The notes: generated from the letters alone by a model not told the origin. Positions 1-8,920 are shown, numbered from the stretch's first letter. The stretch is 55,134 bases of DNA from Merdicola sp963557785 (GCA_963557785.1 CAUWBF010000011.1:1-55134); one strand, 5' to 3'. Numbers and translations are program-made.

Positions 1-2
1 CC

Positions 3-134
3 TTATCGATACAAATTCCCCGTAGGCGCTAGGGACCTCTTTAGCTCCTTGGAAGCTGTCAGTAGTATACCTAATAATTTATCTACATTCCCTTTAGTAA
101 CGTGTAACTTTCCAAATTTACAAAAGCGACTCAT
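3..134 (-). CDS. Small conserved ORF downstream of erm(B)
   Basis: This is a 43-residue basic protein beginning MSRFCKFGKLHVTKGNVDKL. The start at 134 is chosen because GGGAGGA lies at the right distance just upstream; an in-frame start at 194 would run back into the erm(B) 3' end. From memory this small ORF accompanies erm(B) in many Gram-positive plasmids and transposons. I know of no function. It sits 4 bases after the erm(B) stop and is probably co-transcribed with it. Confidence 0.55.
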   Translation of the reverse strand: MSRFCKFGKLHVTKGNVDKLLGILLTASKELKRSLAPTGNLYR

Positions 135-138
135 AGAA

Positions 139-900
139 TTATTTCCTCCCGTTAAATAATAGATAACTATTAAAAATAGACAATACTTGCTCATAAGTAA
201 CGGTACTTAAATTGTTTACTTTGGCGTGTTTCATTGCTTGATGAAACTGATTTTTAGTAAACAGTTGACGATATTCTCGCTTGACCCATTTTGAAACAAA
301 GTACGTATATAGCTTCCAATATTTATCTGGAACATCTGTGGTATGGCGGGTAAGTTTTATTAAGACACTGTTTACTTTTGGTTTAGGATGAAAGCATTCC
401 GCTGGCAGCTTAAGCAATTGCTGAATCGAGACTTGAGTGTGCAAGAGCAACCCTAGTGTTCGGTGAATATCCAAGGTACGCTTGTAGAATCCTTCTTCAA
501 CAATCAGATAGATGTCAGACGCATGGCTTTCAAAAACCACTTTTTTAATAATTTGTGTGCTTAAATTGTAAGGAATACTCCCAACAATTTTATACCTCTG
601 TTTGTTAGGGAATTGAAACTGTAGAATATCTTGGTGAATTAAAGTGACACGAGTATTCAGTTTTAATTTTTCTGACGATAAGTTGAATAGATGACTGTCT
701 AATTCAATAGACGTTACCTGTTTACTTATTTTAGCCAGTTTCGTCGTTAAATGCCCTTTACCTGTTCCAATTTCGTAAACGGTATCGGTTTCTTTTAAAT
801 TCAATTGTTTTATTATTTGGTTGAGTACTTTTTCACTCGTTAAAAAGTTTTGAGAATATTTTATATTAAAGTTTTGAGAATATTTTATATTTTTGTTCAT
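139..900 (-). CDS. erm(B): 23S rRNA adenine N6-methyltransferase Erm(B), variant with duplicated N-terminus
   Basis: It dimethylates A2058 of 23S rRNA with SAM and gives macrolide-lincosamide-streptogramin B resistance. The sequence is recognisably Erm(B) throughout: SAM-binding YEIGTGKG near residue 50, acidic SIELDSH, and the C-terminal half ending LLFNGRK. It has 253 residues rather than the usual 245, because NIKYSQNF is present twice near the N-terminus (24-bp tandem duplication at 844-891). The usual NIPY catalytic motif reads SIPY, followed by Asn instead of His; from memory, alleles with these changes circulate in Clostridia. WVNREY reads WVKREY. A good Shine-Dalgarno (GGAG) lies about 8 bases upstream. 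The inducible leader peptide normally found upstream is absent, so expression should be constitutive. Identity is certain; activity of the duplicated form is inferred. Confidence 0.97.
   Translation of the reverse strand: MNKNIKYSQNFNIKYSQNFLTSEKVLNQIIKQLNLKETDTVYEIGTGKGHLTTKLAKISKQVTSIELDSHLFNLSSEKLKLNTRVTLIHQDILQFQFPNKQRYKIVGSIPYNLSTQIIKKVVFESHASDIYLIVEEGFYKRTLDIHRTLGLLLHTQVSIQQLLKLPAECFHPKPKVNSVLIKLTRHTTDVPDKYWKLYTYFVSKWVKREYRQLFTKNQFHQAMKHAKVNNLSTVTYEQVLSIFNSYLLFNGRK
844..891 (-). repeat. 24-bp perfect tandem duplication in erm(B)
   Basis: Positions 844-867 and 868-891 are identical 24-mers. The duplication is in frame and doubles NIKYSQNF right after the MNK start. A single copy is the usual form of the gene. 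Confidence 0.97.
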
Positions 901-946
901 GTAATCACTCCTTCTTAATTACAAATTTTTAGCATCTAATTTAACT

Positions 947-1366
947 TCAATTCCTATTATACAAAATTTTAAGATACTGCACTATCAACACACTCTTAAG
1001 TTTGCTTCTAAGTCTTATTTCCATACTCGCTCTTAATACAATATAGTGTACCTCGTAATCTTCTTGGGCAAGAGCTTTCCATGGCTCCAAAAACCATGGC
1101 CCGACAATCCCATCTACAATTACATCATATCCGCCACGAGCATATCGCTTTGCAGATTCTAAAAATGCTTCTATAACAATTAAGTTTTGTTCGTTTGATT
1201 CTGGTAAATATGGAGGTATTGCACCTTTAGAAAGATAATGATAAAAATCATCAGTTTGCATGTTCACTGACTTGCTCATATTAGACTCTTTTGCTAAAAT
1301 TGATGAAATTGTGCTTTTTCCAGTTCCTGGCGAACCAGTAATTATAATAATTCTTCCTTTTTTCAT
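947..1366 (-). pseudogene. P-loop kinase-like gene with its 3' end replaced by the erm(B) upstream region
   Basis: The N-terminal part is a small P-loop kinase. The Walker A GSPGTGKST lies about 10 residues in, followed by a QTDDFYH segment typical of zeta-toxin/chloramphenicol-phosphotransferase-like kinases, and VIVDGIVGPWF in the Walker B region. The start at 1366 is set by GGAGGT 6 bases upstream; the longer start at 1387 overlaps that site. After about residue 114 the reading frame continues into sequence identical to the standard erm(B) upstream region (junction near 1025). The last 23 or so residues are therefore foreign, and the normal lid and C-terminal helices are lost. It is probably inactive; the original substrate is unknown. 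Confidence 0.75.
956..988 (-). promoter_or_regulatory. Probable erm(B) promoter, leaderless form
   Basis: On the minus strand a perfect TATAAT lies at 961-956, with TTGATA at 988-983 upstream. The spacer is 21 bases, longer than ideal, so the -35 assignment is weak. The transcript would start close to the erm(B) ribosome binding site, with no room for the 27-codon leader peptide and its attenuation hairpins. Confidence 0.5.
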
Positions 1367-1402
1367 TATATTACCTCCATTCAACAAATTACTATTTTCT
1401 TT

Positions 1403-1729
1403 TTACTTTGTTAATTGATAACTTTGTTCTATCATTTCTTTTACTAATGTCTTGTCCACTTTTTCATCTACAATAATTGTATTCCAATGTTCCTTATTCA
1501 TGTGATATGCAGGTATTATATAATCATAAGTATTTCTTAATATATCAGAATAGTTTGGATCTGTTTTTACATTAAGATATAACTTATTATTGACATTCAT
1601 AATTAGTGCAAACCACTTTTTATTCTTGCAATGTTTCATTGTAACAGATTCAAAATCATCTGGAAATGGACAATCTTTAAATGTATTTTCTAATGTTAAA
1701 CAATATTCTATTATTTCTTCTTTATTCAT
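1403..1729 (-). CDS. MmcQ/YjbR family protein
   Basis: This is a 108-residue single-domain protein of the MmcQ/YjbR (DUF419) fold, a CyaY-like alpha/beta domain often called DNA-binding. Visible family features are the N-terminal helix with FKDCPFPDD, the KHCKNKKWFALI strand pair, LYLNVKTDP, and YHMNKEHWNTI near the C-terminus. The length is typical. It belongs to the cargo end of the element, between the truncated kinase and a 58-residue protein. Molecular function is unknown for the family. Confidence 0.85.
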   Translation of the reverse strand: MNKEEIIEYCLTLENTFKDCPFPDDFESVTMKHCKNKKWFALIMNVNNKLYLNVKTDPNYSDILRNTYDYIIPAYHMNKEHWNTIIVDEKVDKTLVKEMIEQSYQLTK

Positions 1730-1739
1730 ATCTAAGCCC

Positions 1740-1916
1740 TTATAATAAACTACTAAATTTCTTACTATATTTTTCTATATCTTTTGTGCTTTGACTCATT
1801 ATAAAATCTGTAACTTTTATTTTAAATCTTTCTACTTCATCATTTGTATAATTCTTATTTTCTACATTTATTCCTGCTTCATTAAATAGTTGTATATCTT
1901 TATTGGAAAATTGCAT
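1740..1916 (-). CDS. Small hypothetical protein, 58 residues
   Basis: I found this by reading the gap between the MmcQ-like gene and the MBL-fold gene. ATG at 1916 is preceded by GAAGGAATGAACA, a usable ribosome binding site, and the frame is open for 58 codons to TAA. The protein starts MQFSNKDIQLFNEAG and is rich in Asn, Lys and Glu, predicted helical and soluble. Similar short proteins beside MmcQ or MBL genes are familiar in clostridia, but I know of no function. Confidence 0.6.
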   Translation of the reverse strand: MQFSNKDIQLFNEAGINVENKNYTNDEVERFKIKVTDFIMSQSTKDIEKYSKKFSSLL

Positions 1917-1935
1917 TGTTCATTCCTTCTTTCAT

Positions 1936-2571
1936 TTATTGTTTCATTAAAATTATACCTTTTATACTTGGATGCAATAATTTCACAAAATCTGTAGCAT
2001 CTTGGTTTGTTCCAACTACACTACCATAATGAATTGGGATTGCTATTTTAGGTTGTATTTCGTTAATTAATTGTGCTGCCTCTTTGAAATCCATTGTATA
2101 TGTTCCTCCAACTGGAACAAAAGCAACATCACATTTTACTTTTTTATTTTCTTCTGTAATGTCTGTATCTCCTGCAATATAATATCTAATATTATTTATT
2201 GTAATAATGTAGCCAACCCAATCGTTTCCTTTTGGATGGAATGTTTTGTTTGTATTATATGCTGGTATTGTTTTAAATTTAATTCCTTTTACCACATATT
2301 CTTTGTTTGGCTCTACTGTAATAATTGCATTTTTATTTATGCCTTTTCTTAACAGTTTTGTTAATAATTCTTCTGGTATTATAATAGTTGTATTTTCATT
2401 TATAACCTTATCTATATCTTCTTCAGAATAATGGTCATAGTGGTCGTGTGTTATAAAAATAATATCTGCATCATTAAAATTTCTATCTATTTTAAATGGA
2501 TCTATATAAATTATTTTTTCTTTGTTAATTCTTATACTGCTATGATATAAAACTTCTATATTATCTAACAT
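1936..2571 (-). CDS. MBL-fold metal-dependent hydrolase (UlaG-like)
   Basis: This is a 211-residue metallo-beta-lactamase-fold protein. The metal-binding HxHxDH motif is seen as H42, H44, D46, H47 in THDHYDHYS. A second region reads YIAGDTD, and the last His ligand is in IPIHYG. Size and motif pattern match the stand-alone UlaG/UPF0173-like hydrolases. The start at 2571 is set by AAGGAGGAATAT; the frame stays open upstream to 2631 but has no site there. It lies in the cargo end of the element, separated from the transfer genes by a terminator. Substrate unknown. Confidence 0.88.
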   Translation of the reverse strand: MLDNIEVLYHSSIRINKEKIIYIDPFKIDRNFNDADIIFITHDHYDHYSEEDIDKVINENTTIIIPEELLTKLLRKGINKNAIITVEPNKEYVVKGIKFKTIPAYNTNKTFHPKGNDWVGYIITINNIRYYIAGDTDITEENKKVKCDVAFVPVGGTYTMDFKEAAQLINEIQPKIAIPIHYGSVVGTNQDATDFVKLLHPSIKGIILMKQ

Positions 2572-2620
2572 ATATTCCTCCTTGATTTTTTGCATTGTAT
2601 CATAAAAAAGCAAAAAAATA

Positions 2621-2663
2621 AATAGTATCAAGCAAAGTTTTATATACCTTACTTGATACTATT
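2621..2663 (-). terminator. Terminator at the end of the transfer operon
   Basis: A 12-bp inverted repeat (2621-2632 with 2652-2663, AATAGTATCAAG) directly follows the CHAP gene. A T-rich run follows on the minus strand. It probably ends the long conjugation operon. Confidence 0.75.
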
Positions 2664-2664
2664 T

Positions 2665-3840
2665 TTATTCATATTTAGGACTACCATACCCCATAACTTG
2701 AACATCATCAAAAGAGTACATTCTTTCAGCACATTTGTTACTTGTGTTTCCCTCTATTGTATAAATATTTCTATTCGTAATATCTGTTCTTGTTACAATT
2801 CCAACATGGTCGCTTGTCCCATCTTGATTACCATTTTCATCTTTCCAATCGAAAAAAATTATATCTCCAACTATTGGATAATAACTTTCTCCTCTATCGT
2901 GCCATTGTTCTTTTTCTTTAAACCATTCTATTCCATTAACACACCCTGCAAATTTAGGAATAATACCTTTATCTATGTAACCACATTCGTTTGCACACCA
3001 ACTCACAAAACAAGCACACCAATGTACATGTTCTTCAAATCCATACCATTTCCAAAATTTATCTCCTCCCTCATTTCCTATCTGTGCTTTTGCAACTAAT
3101 ACTATTTCACTATTAGGAATTTGTGAGGTATCATAATCTGCATCCCCATCACTATTAAAAATTGCAGCTACAAATCCTCCAATTAAAGCTATTACTAAAA
3201 TAATTACAACTGCTACCCAACCTCCTGCAACTATTGCAGAAATAATAGCTTTTGTTGCAGCAATTATTGCCTTTACTGTTGCTATTGTTGCTTTCACAGT
3301 TACCTTAACTGCTTTTATAGTTAATTGTGCTGTTCTTTTAGCAATCATTATTGCTCTTTTACTTGCTTTAAAACTTTGTTTTGCCACTTTTGCACTATTT
3401 TTAGCAACTTGTTCAGATGTTTTTATTCCTTTTTTAGTAAGTTTAGCTCCATTCTTTGCATATTTAATGCTTTTTTGAGTTCCATTCTTTATTGTTCGTT
3501 TTTTTACTGCATTTTTAATTTGCTGTGCTTTCTTCTGTTTTATTTTAGATTTAATGTTTGATATTTTTTCTTTACTTTTTATGATATTCTGTTTTGTATT
3601 TTCTAATGATTTTTTCCCAATTTCATTACTCTTTGTTGCACCTTTTCTTGATAGATAACTTATATCATTTTGAATATGATTACTTGCATAATTTTCTGCT
3701 GAAGTATTTTCTTCTTTTGATGTAAATTCATTTAATCGTTCTTTTGTAGTTACTAAATTGTTTTTAAAGTTTTGTGTTTGTACTACTTTTTTATCTAATT
3801 GTTTTATTATACTTTTTTCTTTTAACTTTATATCTGGCAT
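2665..3840 (-). CDS. Membrane-anchored CHAP-domain cell wall hydrolase of the transfer machinery
   Basis: This 391-residue protein is expected to cut peptidoglycan locally for the conjugation channel, the role of VirB1/Orf14-like hydrolases. Residues 1-200 are very basic and Lys/Ala-rich with coiled-coil character. One hydrophobic segment at about 203-228 anchors it. The extracellular C-terminus is a CHAP amidase/endopeptidase, with the catalytic Cys in HWCACFVSWCANECG (about residue 275), GDIIFFDW, and the catalytic His in SDHVGIV (about 345). It is the last gene of the transfer operon, 19 bases after the sortase gene. Confidence 0.88.
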   Translation of the reverse strand: MPDIKLKEKSIIKQLDKKVVQTQNFKNNLVTTKERLNEFTSKEENTSAENYASNHIQNDISYLSRKGATKSNEIGKKSLENTKQNIIKSKEKISNIKSKIKQKKAQQIKNAVKKRTIKNGTQKSIKYAKNGAKLTKKGIKTSEQVAKNSAKVAKQSFKASKRAIMIAKRTAQLTIKAVKVTVKATIATVKAIIAATKAIISAIVAGGWVAVVIILVIALIGGFVAAIFNSDGDADYDTSQIPNSEIVLVAKAQIGNEGGDKFWKWYGFEEHVHWCACFVSWCANECGYIDKGIIPKFAGCVNGIEWFKEKEQWHDRGESYYPIVGDIIFFDWKDENGNQDGTSDHVGIVTRTDITNRNIYTIEGNTSNKCAERMYSFDDVQVMGYGSPKYE

Positions 3841-3859
3841 TTATACCACCTCCAGACTT

Positions 3860-4645
3860 TTATATTTTCTTTGCTATAATTACCATTCTTCCATTCTTTT
3901 GTGAATATTCACAAGTAGATAATGTAATTAGCTTATCTACATAATTCACTTTGACATTTGTATTGTAAAACTCATAATTTCGACATTTTTCTACAAATGA
4001 ATTAAAATCATTTTCATCATAAAACTTTGTATAATTATAATATTTAAAGCCTTTATCAGAATAAGCAACTGTTTTAAATGCAAATACTATTTCATAGTCA
4101 TTTTCAATAGTTTTATTATCTTCTAATGTATAAAACTTTATATACTTGTGGTTCTTATAATAGTTATAATTTTTGTAATTATCTAAATTAGAAAACATTG
4201 TGTTATTCTTCATGTGATGTCCATATATAATTAAGTTATCACTTGTTTTTAAATTACAATGTTCTGCTAAATATGGAGTTCCACTACTTGAATAATTTTT
4301 ATAAACATTTCTATGAAGATAGAAATCTCCATTTTGCATAACAGGATAATTTATATTTGTTCCATCAATTTTAATCCACCCAATTATGTCTGTATTTATT
4401 TTTGAAATGCTTTCTAAATTGTAATTTCCAACATTTTTAGATGATAAATTACTTGTTTCATTTTTTAAATTGTCTGTAATTTGATTTTGGGCGGTCGTTT
4501 TTTCTTCTTCCTGCACTACTTCCTGCAATTCTTCAAACAATTCATTTTCTTTCTTATTTTCTGCAATTTCTTTTATAAAAAAATAACTACTAATAGCTAA
4601 AATAACTATTAGTAGTATTAAAATCAAACTATATATTTTATTCAT
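3860..4645 (-). CDS. srtB: Class B sortase
   Basis: This is a 261-residue membrane-anchored transpeptidase. A single N-terminal TM segment spans residues 5-24, followed by an acidic linker and the sortase domain. The catalytic triad is visible: His in YGHHMKN, Cys245 in LSTCEYSQ, and Arg253 in NGRMVII. The YGHH and late Cys-Arg spacing match class B sortases. The stop and the upstream virB4 are coupled (see virB4). Its likely substrate is the element's own Cna-B surface protein at 29014-33549, which carries a VPKTG signal; this pairing is inferred. Confidence 0.93.
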   Translation of the reverse strand: MNKIYSLILILLIVILAISSYFFIKEIAENKKENELFEELQEVVQEEEKTTAQNQITDNLKNETSNLSSKNVGNYNLESISKINTDIIGWIKIDGTNINYPVMQNGDFYLHRNVYKNYSSSGTPYLAEHCNLKTSDNLIIYGHHMKNNTMFSNLDNYKNYNYYKNHKYIKFYTLEDNKTIENDYEIVFAFKTVAYSDKGFKYYNYTKFYDENDFNSFVEKCRNYEFYNTNVKVNYVDKLITLSTCEYSQKNGRMVIIAKKI

Positions 4646-6975
4646 TATGACTCTCCTGGTTTAGTTGTCATCAGCCTATATAGTTCTGTATTCTTTGGAA
4701 ATTTATTAACAAAAGGAACTAATGATGAACCTACTTTTATAAGTCCTTCTCCTGCTCCAACATTTGTTATAAAGCTCATCTGTAAATCTGATATATTTAA
4801 TAATTTTGCAAGTTCAATTCTATCTGTACTTGCTTGATTAAGCATTATTATAAATTCAGAGTTTGCAAGCATAGTTCTAGCAGTATGACTTTGTAATAAA
4901 TCTTCAACATTTTGTGTGATACCTGTGCAGAAAGCTCCATATTTTCTAACTCGTTTCCAAAGTGTAAATAAGAAATTTGCAGAATATTCATATTGGAATA
5001 ATAAATATATTTCATCAATGAAAATATAAGTATTTTTTCCTTTTGTTCTATTAGCAGTAATTCTATTCAATATAGAATCTAATACTACTAACATTCCTAT
5101 TGGTTGTAATTGTTTACCTAATTCTAAAATATCATAGCATATTAAACTATTAGATGTATTTACATTAGTGTTCATAGCAAATGTATTTAAAGAACCATTT
5201 GTAAATAATTCTATTGCAAGTGCTATTTCTTTTGCCTCATCTTCTGGTTGTTTCAATAGTTCTTCTCTAAAATCTTGCAGAGTTGGTGGTATTCCTTGAT
5301 AATTTCCTTGTTGGAATACTCTATAAACATTTGCCGTACATCTATCAATTATTGATTTTTGTTTCGGTCCGAGATTTCCACTGCCAATTAGTTGTTCACA
5401 CAAAGATAATATAAATTCAGATTTTAATATTACTGGATTTGCTCCATCTCCATATTGAGAGTTCATATCCATTGCATTTATGTGATTATTACTTACTGCT
5501 GATATTTTAATTACCTCTCCACCTAAAGATTTAACAAGTGGTGCATATTCGGATTCTGGGTCTATTAAAATAATGTCTGCATTTGGATCTCGTAATCTTA
5601 TTGAAGTTATTTCTTGCTTTCCTGCAAATGATTTACCACTACCAGATACTCCCAAAATGAATGAGTTTCCATTTAAAAGTTGTCTTCTATCTGCAATAAT
5701 CATATTTTTACTAATAGCATTTTGACCATAAAAAATACCATTCTCGTGCCTAATTTCTTGCACTTTGAATGGCATAAATACTGCTAAACTTTCAGTAGTT
5801 AAAGTTCTTACTGCATCTATTTTTCTAACTCCAAACGGTAATACTGTGTTAAGTCCATCTAATTGTTGAAATCTTAATATTCCAAGCTGACATAGATTTT
5901 TACTAGCTATTTTTAAAATTGCATCTGTCACACTTTCTAATTTTTCTTTTGATTCTTCTGTTATTACCATTGTAATAACTCCTAAAAACATTCTTTGGTC
6001 ACGAATAGTCAAGTCATCTAACATTTCTTTTGAGTCATTTCTTTGTTGTTCCATATCATAAGGTATTATTGCAGAAAAATTATTTTGAGCATTCTGTTTT
6101 CTCTGCCAGTTTGTAATATTAGTTTCTACACCTAATCTACGATTTTCTGCCTCTTTTACTGCCTCGTCCATTGGTATTGGAATAACATCTATTGATAACA
6201 TCATATTTTTATTTAAGTCTGTAAGCTCTGTTACCATATCATCATTGATATAACTAGAATATTCCTTTAAGAATAATACTCTCCCATATCTATCTCCCAT
6301 TTTAAAGTAATCTCTTTCCAATTCTACTGTATCAGGACAAATAAAATCTTTGAAATTATGACCTTTTTTCATTGTTTCGTGTATATCAAACCTAAAAGAA
6401 GTTTCTTCTCCTGTTCTATAAAAGTCGTGTGCTATTCTTAATCTTTCTTTTGCATCTAATTCAACGCATTTTGAACCTAATGTATTAAATCTGCTTATCA
6501 ATTCACTACCTGCTCTATTAAAATAATTTCGAGCTTCTTCGACATTTTTCTTATAAACAGATATTGTTATTATCTTTTCTTGCACTATCTCATTTGCATT
6601 TTTTGCTTGAGATATAAGCATTTTGTTATATTCTTTTCTATAATCATTAAGTTCATCATTACTTTCATCTAGTAATATTGTTTTTTCAAAATCTAATTTA
6701 TTTATTCTTCTATTATTTATTGTAATTTTAGTTATTGCTCCAACATCTAATGAATTTAATAAATCAGAATAATCTAAAAACATTGCTTCTTTATCTTCTT
6801 TACTAGCAACTGCATAATTAATATCCATAAACTTAAATGATTTTGAAAATTTATTTTTACTTACTTGAAAAATTCCATCTTCCCATATTGCTTTTATCGG
6901 AATAATATCCTGAACACATCTCGGTATTTTGAATTTTTCTTTATCTAATTTAAAAATCTTATTAAGAGTTCTCAT
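4645..6975 (-). CDS. virB4: Type IV secretion ATPase, VirB4/TraE family
   Basis: This 776-residue ATPase powers pilus/channel assembly and DNA transfer at the inner face of the membrane. Residues 1-400 are the N-terminal VirB4 domain. The Walker A GVSGSGKSF lies near residue 445, the ILIDPESEY segment follows, and the Walker B TYIFIDEIYLLF lies near 655. Length is typical for clostridial conjugative elements. The gene overlaps prgI by 14 bases. Its stop overlaps the first base of the sortase region (sortase ATG at 4645), so the genes are translationally coupled. Confidence 0.96.
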   Translation of the reverse strand: MRTLNKIFKLDKEKFKIPRCVQDIIPIKAIWEDGIFQVSKNKFSKSFKFMDINYAVASKEDKEAMFLDYSDLLNSLDVGAITKITINNRRINKLDFEKTILLDESNDELNDYRKEYNKMLISQAKNANEIVQEKIITISVYKKNVEEARNYFNRAGSELISRFNTLGSKCVELDAKERLRIAHDFYRTGEETSFRFDIHETMKKGHNFKDFICPDTVELERDYFKMGDRYGRVLFLKEYSSYINDDMVTELTDLNKNMMLSIDVIPIPMDEAVKEAENRRLGVETNITNWQRKQNAQNNFSAIIPYDMEQQRNDSKEMLDDLTIRDQRMFLGVITMVITEESKEKLESVTDAILKIASKNLCQLGILRFQQLDGLNTVLPFGVRKIDAVRTLTTESLAVFMPFKVQEIRHENGIFYGQNAISKNMIIADRRQLLNGNSFILGVSGSGKSFAGKQEITSIRLRDPNADIILIDPESEYAPLVKSLGGEVIKISAVSNNHINAMDMNSQYGDGANPVILKSEFILSLCEQLIGSGNLGPKQKSIIDRCTANVYRVFQQGNYQGIPPTLQDFREELLKQPEDEAKEIALAIELFTNGSLNTFAMNTNVNTSNSLICYDILELGKQLQPIGMLVVLDSILNRITANRTKGKNTYIFIDEIYLLFQYEYSANFLFTLWKRVRKYGAFCTGITQNVEDLLQSHTARTMLANSEFIIMLNQASTDRIELAKLLNISDLQMSFITNVGAGEGLIKVGSSLVPFVNKFPKNTELYRLMTTKPGES

Positions 6976-7390
6976 TATTTTTTACCTCCTTTTTCTTCTT
7001 TTTATCTTTCTTTTCTTTCTTCTTTTTCTGTGGTTTTAGCAAACTTTGTTTTAACTTTTTATCAATAGTTGGTTTAAAGTTTTGGGCATATATATTTGTT
7101 GCTTTAAATGTTAATTTTTTAGGTGTCAAAAACTCTGATTTTATTACTGCAACAATAAACTTTTCTGCCGTCATTCCGTTATATTTAACAAATCCAAGTA
7201 CAGCAAAAGGTGCAGCACCTAATATACAAACCCACGATAAAGTTTCCAAACCTAAATATGGTTTAAGTGCAAAATATAAAACAACTGCCACAATACAAGC
7301 TATTACAGAAAAAATGAACTGCCTTAAAGACAGTCCAAAAAATATACTTTCACTAAATTCTCTAATATCTTTATTTATTTTAACTTCCAT
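6962..7390 (-). CDS. prgI: PrgI family membrane protein
   Basis: This 142-residue protein is equivalent to VirB3 of type IV secretion systems. It has two TM segments (about 25-45 and 50-70), the family-typical SIFFGLSLRQF segment just before the first, and a very Lys-rich cytoplasmic tail (KKKKEKKDKKKKK). It lies directly upstream of virB4 with a 14-base overlap, the standard arrangement in Gram-positive conjugative elements. Confidence 0.93.
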   Translation of the reverse strand: MEVKINKDIREFSESIFFGLSLRQFIFSVIACIVAVVLYFALKPYLGLETLSWVCILGAAPFAVLGFVKYNGMTAEKFIVAVIKSEFLTPKKLTFKATNIYAQNFKPTIDKKLKQSLLKPQKKKKEKKDKKKKKEVKNNENS

Positions 7391-8050
7391 CTATCTTGCC
7401 TCCTTATTTCTTTTTGCTTTTGTTTTTTTCTCTTGTTCCAACTTATCTCTTGCTTCTTCGAGTATGTATTCATCTATCATTTTGTAATCTTTGACTTCAA
7501 TCTCTCCTTGTTGTAATTTTACAAGTCTATCAATAATCTTTTCTCTTAAATCAGGATTACACTTATCTAAAAATATTCCCATTGTAGTTGCAAGTGGTGT
7601 CATTGATGGATTTTGGTAATCATATATTTTTAAATCTGTCATTCCACTTTTTGTATTTATATCAACTATAACATCTGGTAAATCTTCAAACTTAATTACT
7701 ACCTCATCACATCCATCATCAACATATAATAATTTTTCCTTATCTTTTAAAATTTTCATAACTTCTTCAACACTATAAAATTGATAATCTTCCATAATTT
7801 TATCTTCCTCCTTCTCACTAAAAGTATCAGCTAAATTTTCTCCTGCTAAAACTCTTTTAAAATCTGTTTTTGCTTTTTCAAAATCTGTCAAATAATAATA
7901 ACCATATTGCCAATCAATCTTGTTGTCTTTAATTTCATATCCAAAACCAATAACATATTCATTATTCATTTTTACAAAAGCAATAGGTTGTTCTTTTCTA
8001 TAACCAACATCAATTACATAAGCATTTTCTAATTGTCTTGTTTCACTCAT
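7391..8050 (-). CDS. Conserved conjugative-element protein of unknown function
   Basis: This is a 219-residue soluble acidic protein with a basic C-terminal tail (KKTKAKRNKEAR). I do not recognise a catalytic motif. The N-terminal third looks like a beta-rich module (YVIDVGYRKEQPIAFVKMNNEYVIGFGYE), and the rest is mainly helical. It sits between the VirB6-like gene and prgI, with its stop abutting prgI, so it is part of the transfer operon. Proteins in this slot in Tn1549-like elements are annotated only as DUF-containing. Function unknown. Confidence 0.75.
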   Translation of the reverse strand: MSETRQLENAYVIDVGYRKEQPIAFVKMNNEYVIGFGYEIKDNKIDWQYGYYYLTDFEKAKTDFKRVLAGENLADTFSEKEEDKIMEDYQFYSVEEVMKILKDKEKLLYVDDGCDEVVIKFEDLPDVIVDINTKSGMTDLKIYDYQNPSMTPLATTMGIFLDKCNPDLREKIIDRLVKLQQGEIEVKDYKMIDEYILEEARDKLEQEKKTKAKRNKEAR

Positions 8051-8062
8051 AAAGCATTCCTC

Positions 8063-8905
8063 CTATAATCCCATCATTTCTCTAACAATTCTATCTGACA
8101 TTCTAATAGTTCCTACCAGAACTAACATATTAAATATTAGCTCTCCAACATATTTCCATACCATAGTAACTGTTGCAGCACCAGTATCAACACTCGGCGA
8201 GGTTGTTACAAATGCTGAAAAGATTACACAAGCTAAAACTATAATTGCACCTTCTAAACAAACTGCTATATAACTCTTTAAAAAGCTCTTTCCTATATTT
8301 TGTGTTCCTTCTCCTGCAAAAGATGATAATGGTATTGGAGCTATTGCTGTGTACATATATAATTTAAAAAATCTTCCATATACTGTTAGAATTAAAATAA
8401 ATGATAATACTGTTACAAAAAGTCCACCTAATAGTGTAACTGCCCATAAAGGAATACTCTCAAAAAATCCACATTTATTGATTGCATCAATAATTGATTG
8501 TGGCAGAGTCATAGCACTTGCTTGAAATGAACTTTTCGCCATAATTGTTGTTACTATTCCCTGTATTATCTTAAATACTGCTAACATTAGTTCTAATCCA
8601 TAAGTAATAATTCCTTTTGCTATTGCAAATCTTAAAAATAGTTTTAATGCTTGTTCTGGTCTTTTTAGTTCTGAAAAATTAGTACAAGTTCTTGCTACTC
8701 CAACAACAAAAAATAAAACAAGTAATGCTAAACCTATTGCTTGTAAAGCTCCATTTATATTTAAAATAATATTCCATATTGCTCCACCTTTGAAATCTGC
8801 TGGACTTTGTGTAACTAACATATAAATTTCTGATAATTTACCATTCCATGTATCTAATGCGTTCTGTAAATTTCCTACAATCCAATTCACATCTAGCACC
8901 TCCAT
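8063..8905 (-). CDS. VirB6/TrbL-like channel membrane protein
   Basis: This 280-residue polytopic membrane protein has about six TM segments (around 50-70, 90-115, 145-175, 178-195, 205-230, 245-265). The soluble N-terminus MEVLDVNWIVGNLQNALDTW and the final IRMSDRIVREMMGL are typical of the VirB6/TrbL-like protein that follows the Maff2 gene in clostridial conjugative elements. It probably forms the inner-membrane part of the transfer channel. It lies 41 bases after maff2, with a hairpin in that gap. Confidence 0.85.
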   Translation of the reverse strand: MEVLDVNWIVGNLQNALDTWNGKLSEIYMLVTQSPADFKGGAIWNIILNINGALQAIGLALLVLFFVVGVARTCTNFSELKRPEQALKLFLRFAIAKGIITYGLELMLAVFKIIQGIVTTIMAKSSFQASAMTLPQSIIDAINKCGFFESIPLWAVTLLGGLFVTVLSFILILTVYGRFFKLYMYTAIAPIPLSSFAGEGTQNIGKSFLKSYIAVCLEGAIIVLACVIFSAFVTTSPSVDTGAATVTMVWKYVGELIFNMLVLVGTIRMSDRIVREMMGL

Positions 8906-8920
8906 TCTAAATTTAATTTA

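Noticed and set aside
2653..3099. Long plus-strand ORFs opposite minus-strand genes
   Set aside because: They are rich in Phe, Ser, Cys and Tyr, as expected of antisense of AT-rich genes, lack ribosome binding sites and lie wholly over real genes. The same holds for those at 40021-40476, 45883-46317 and 54021-54626.
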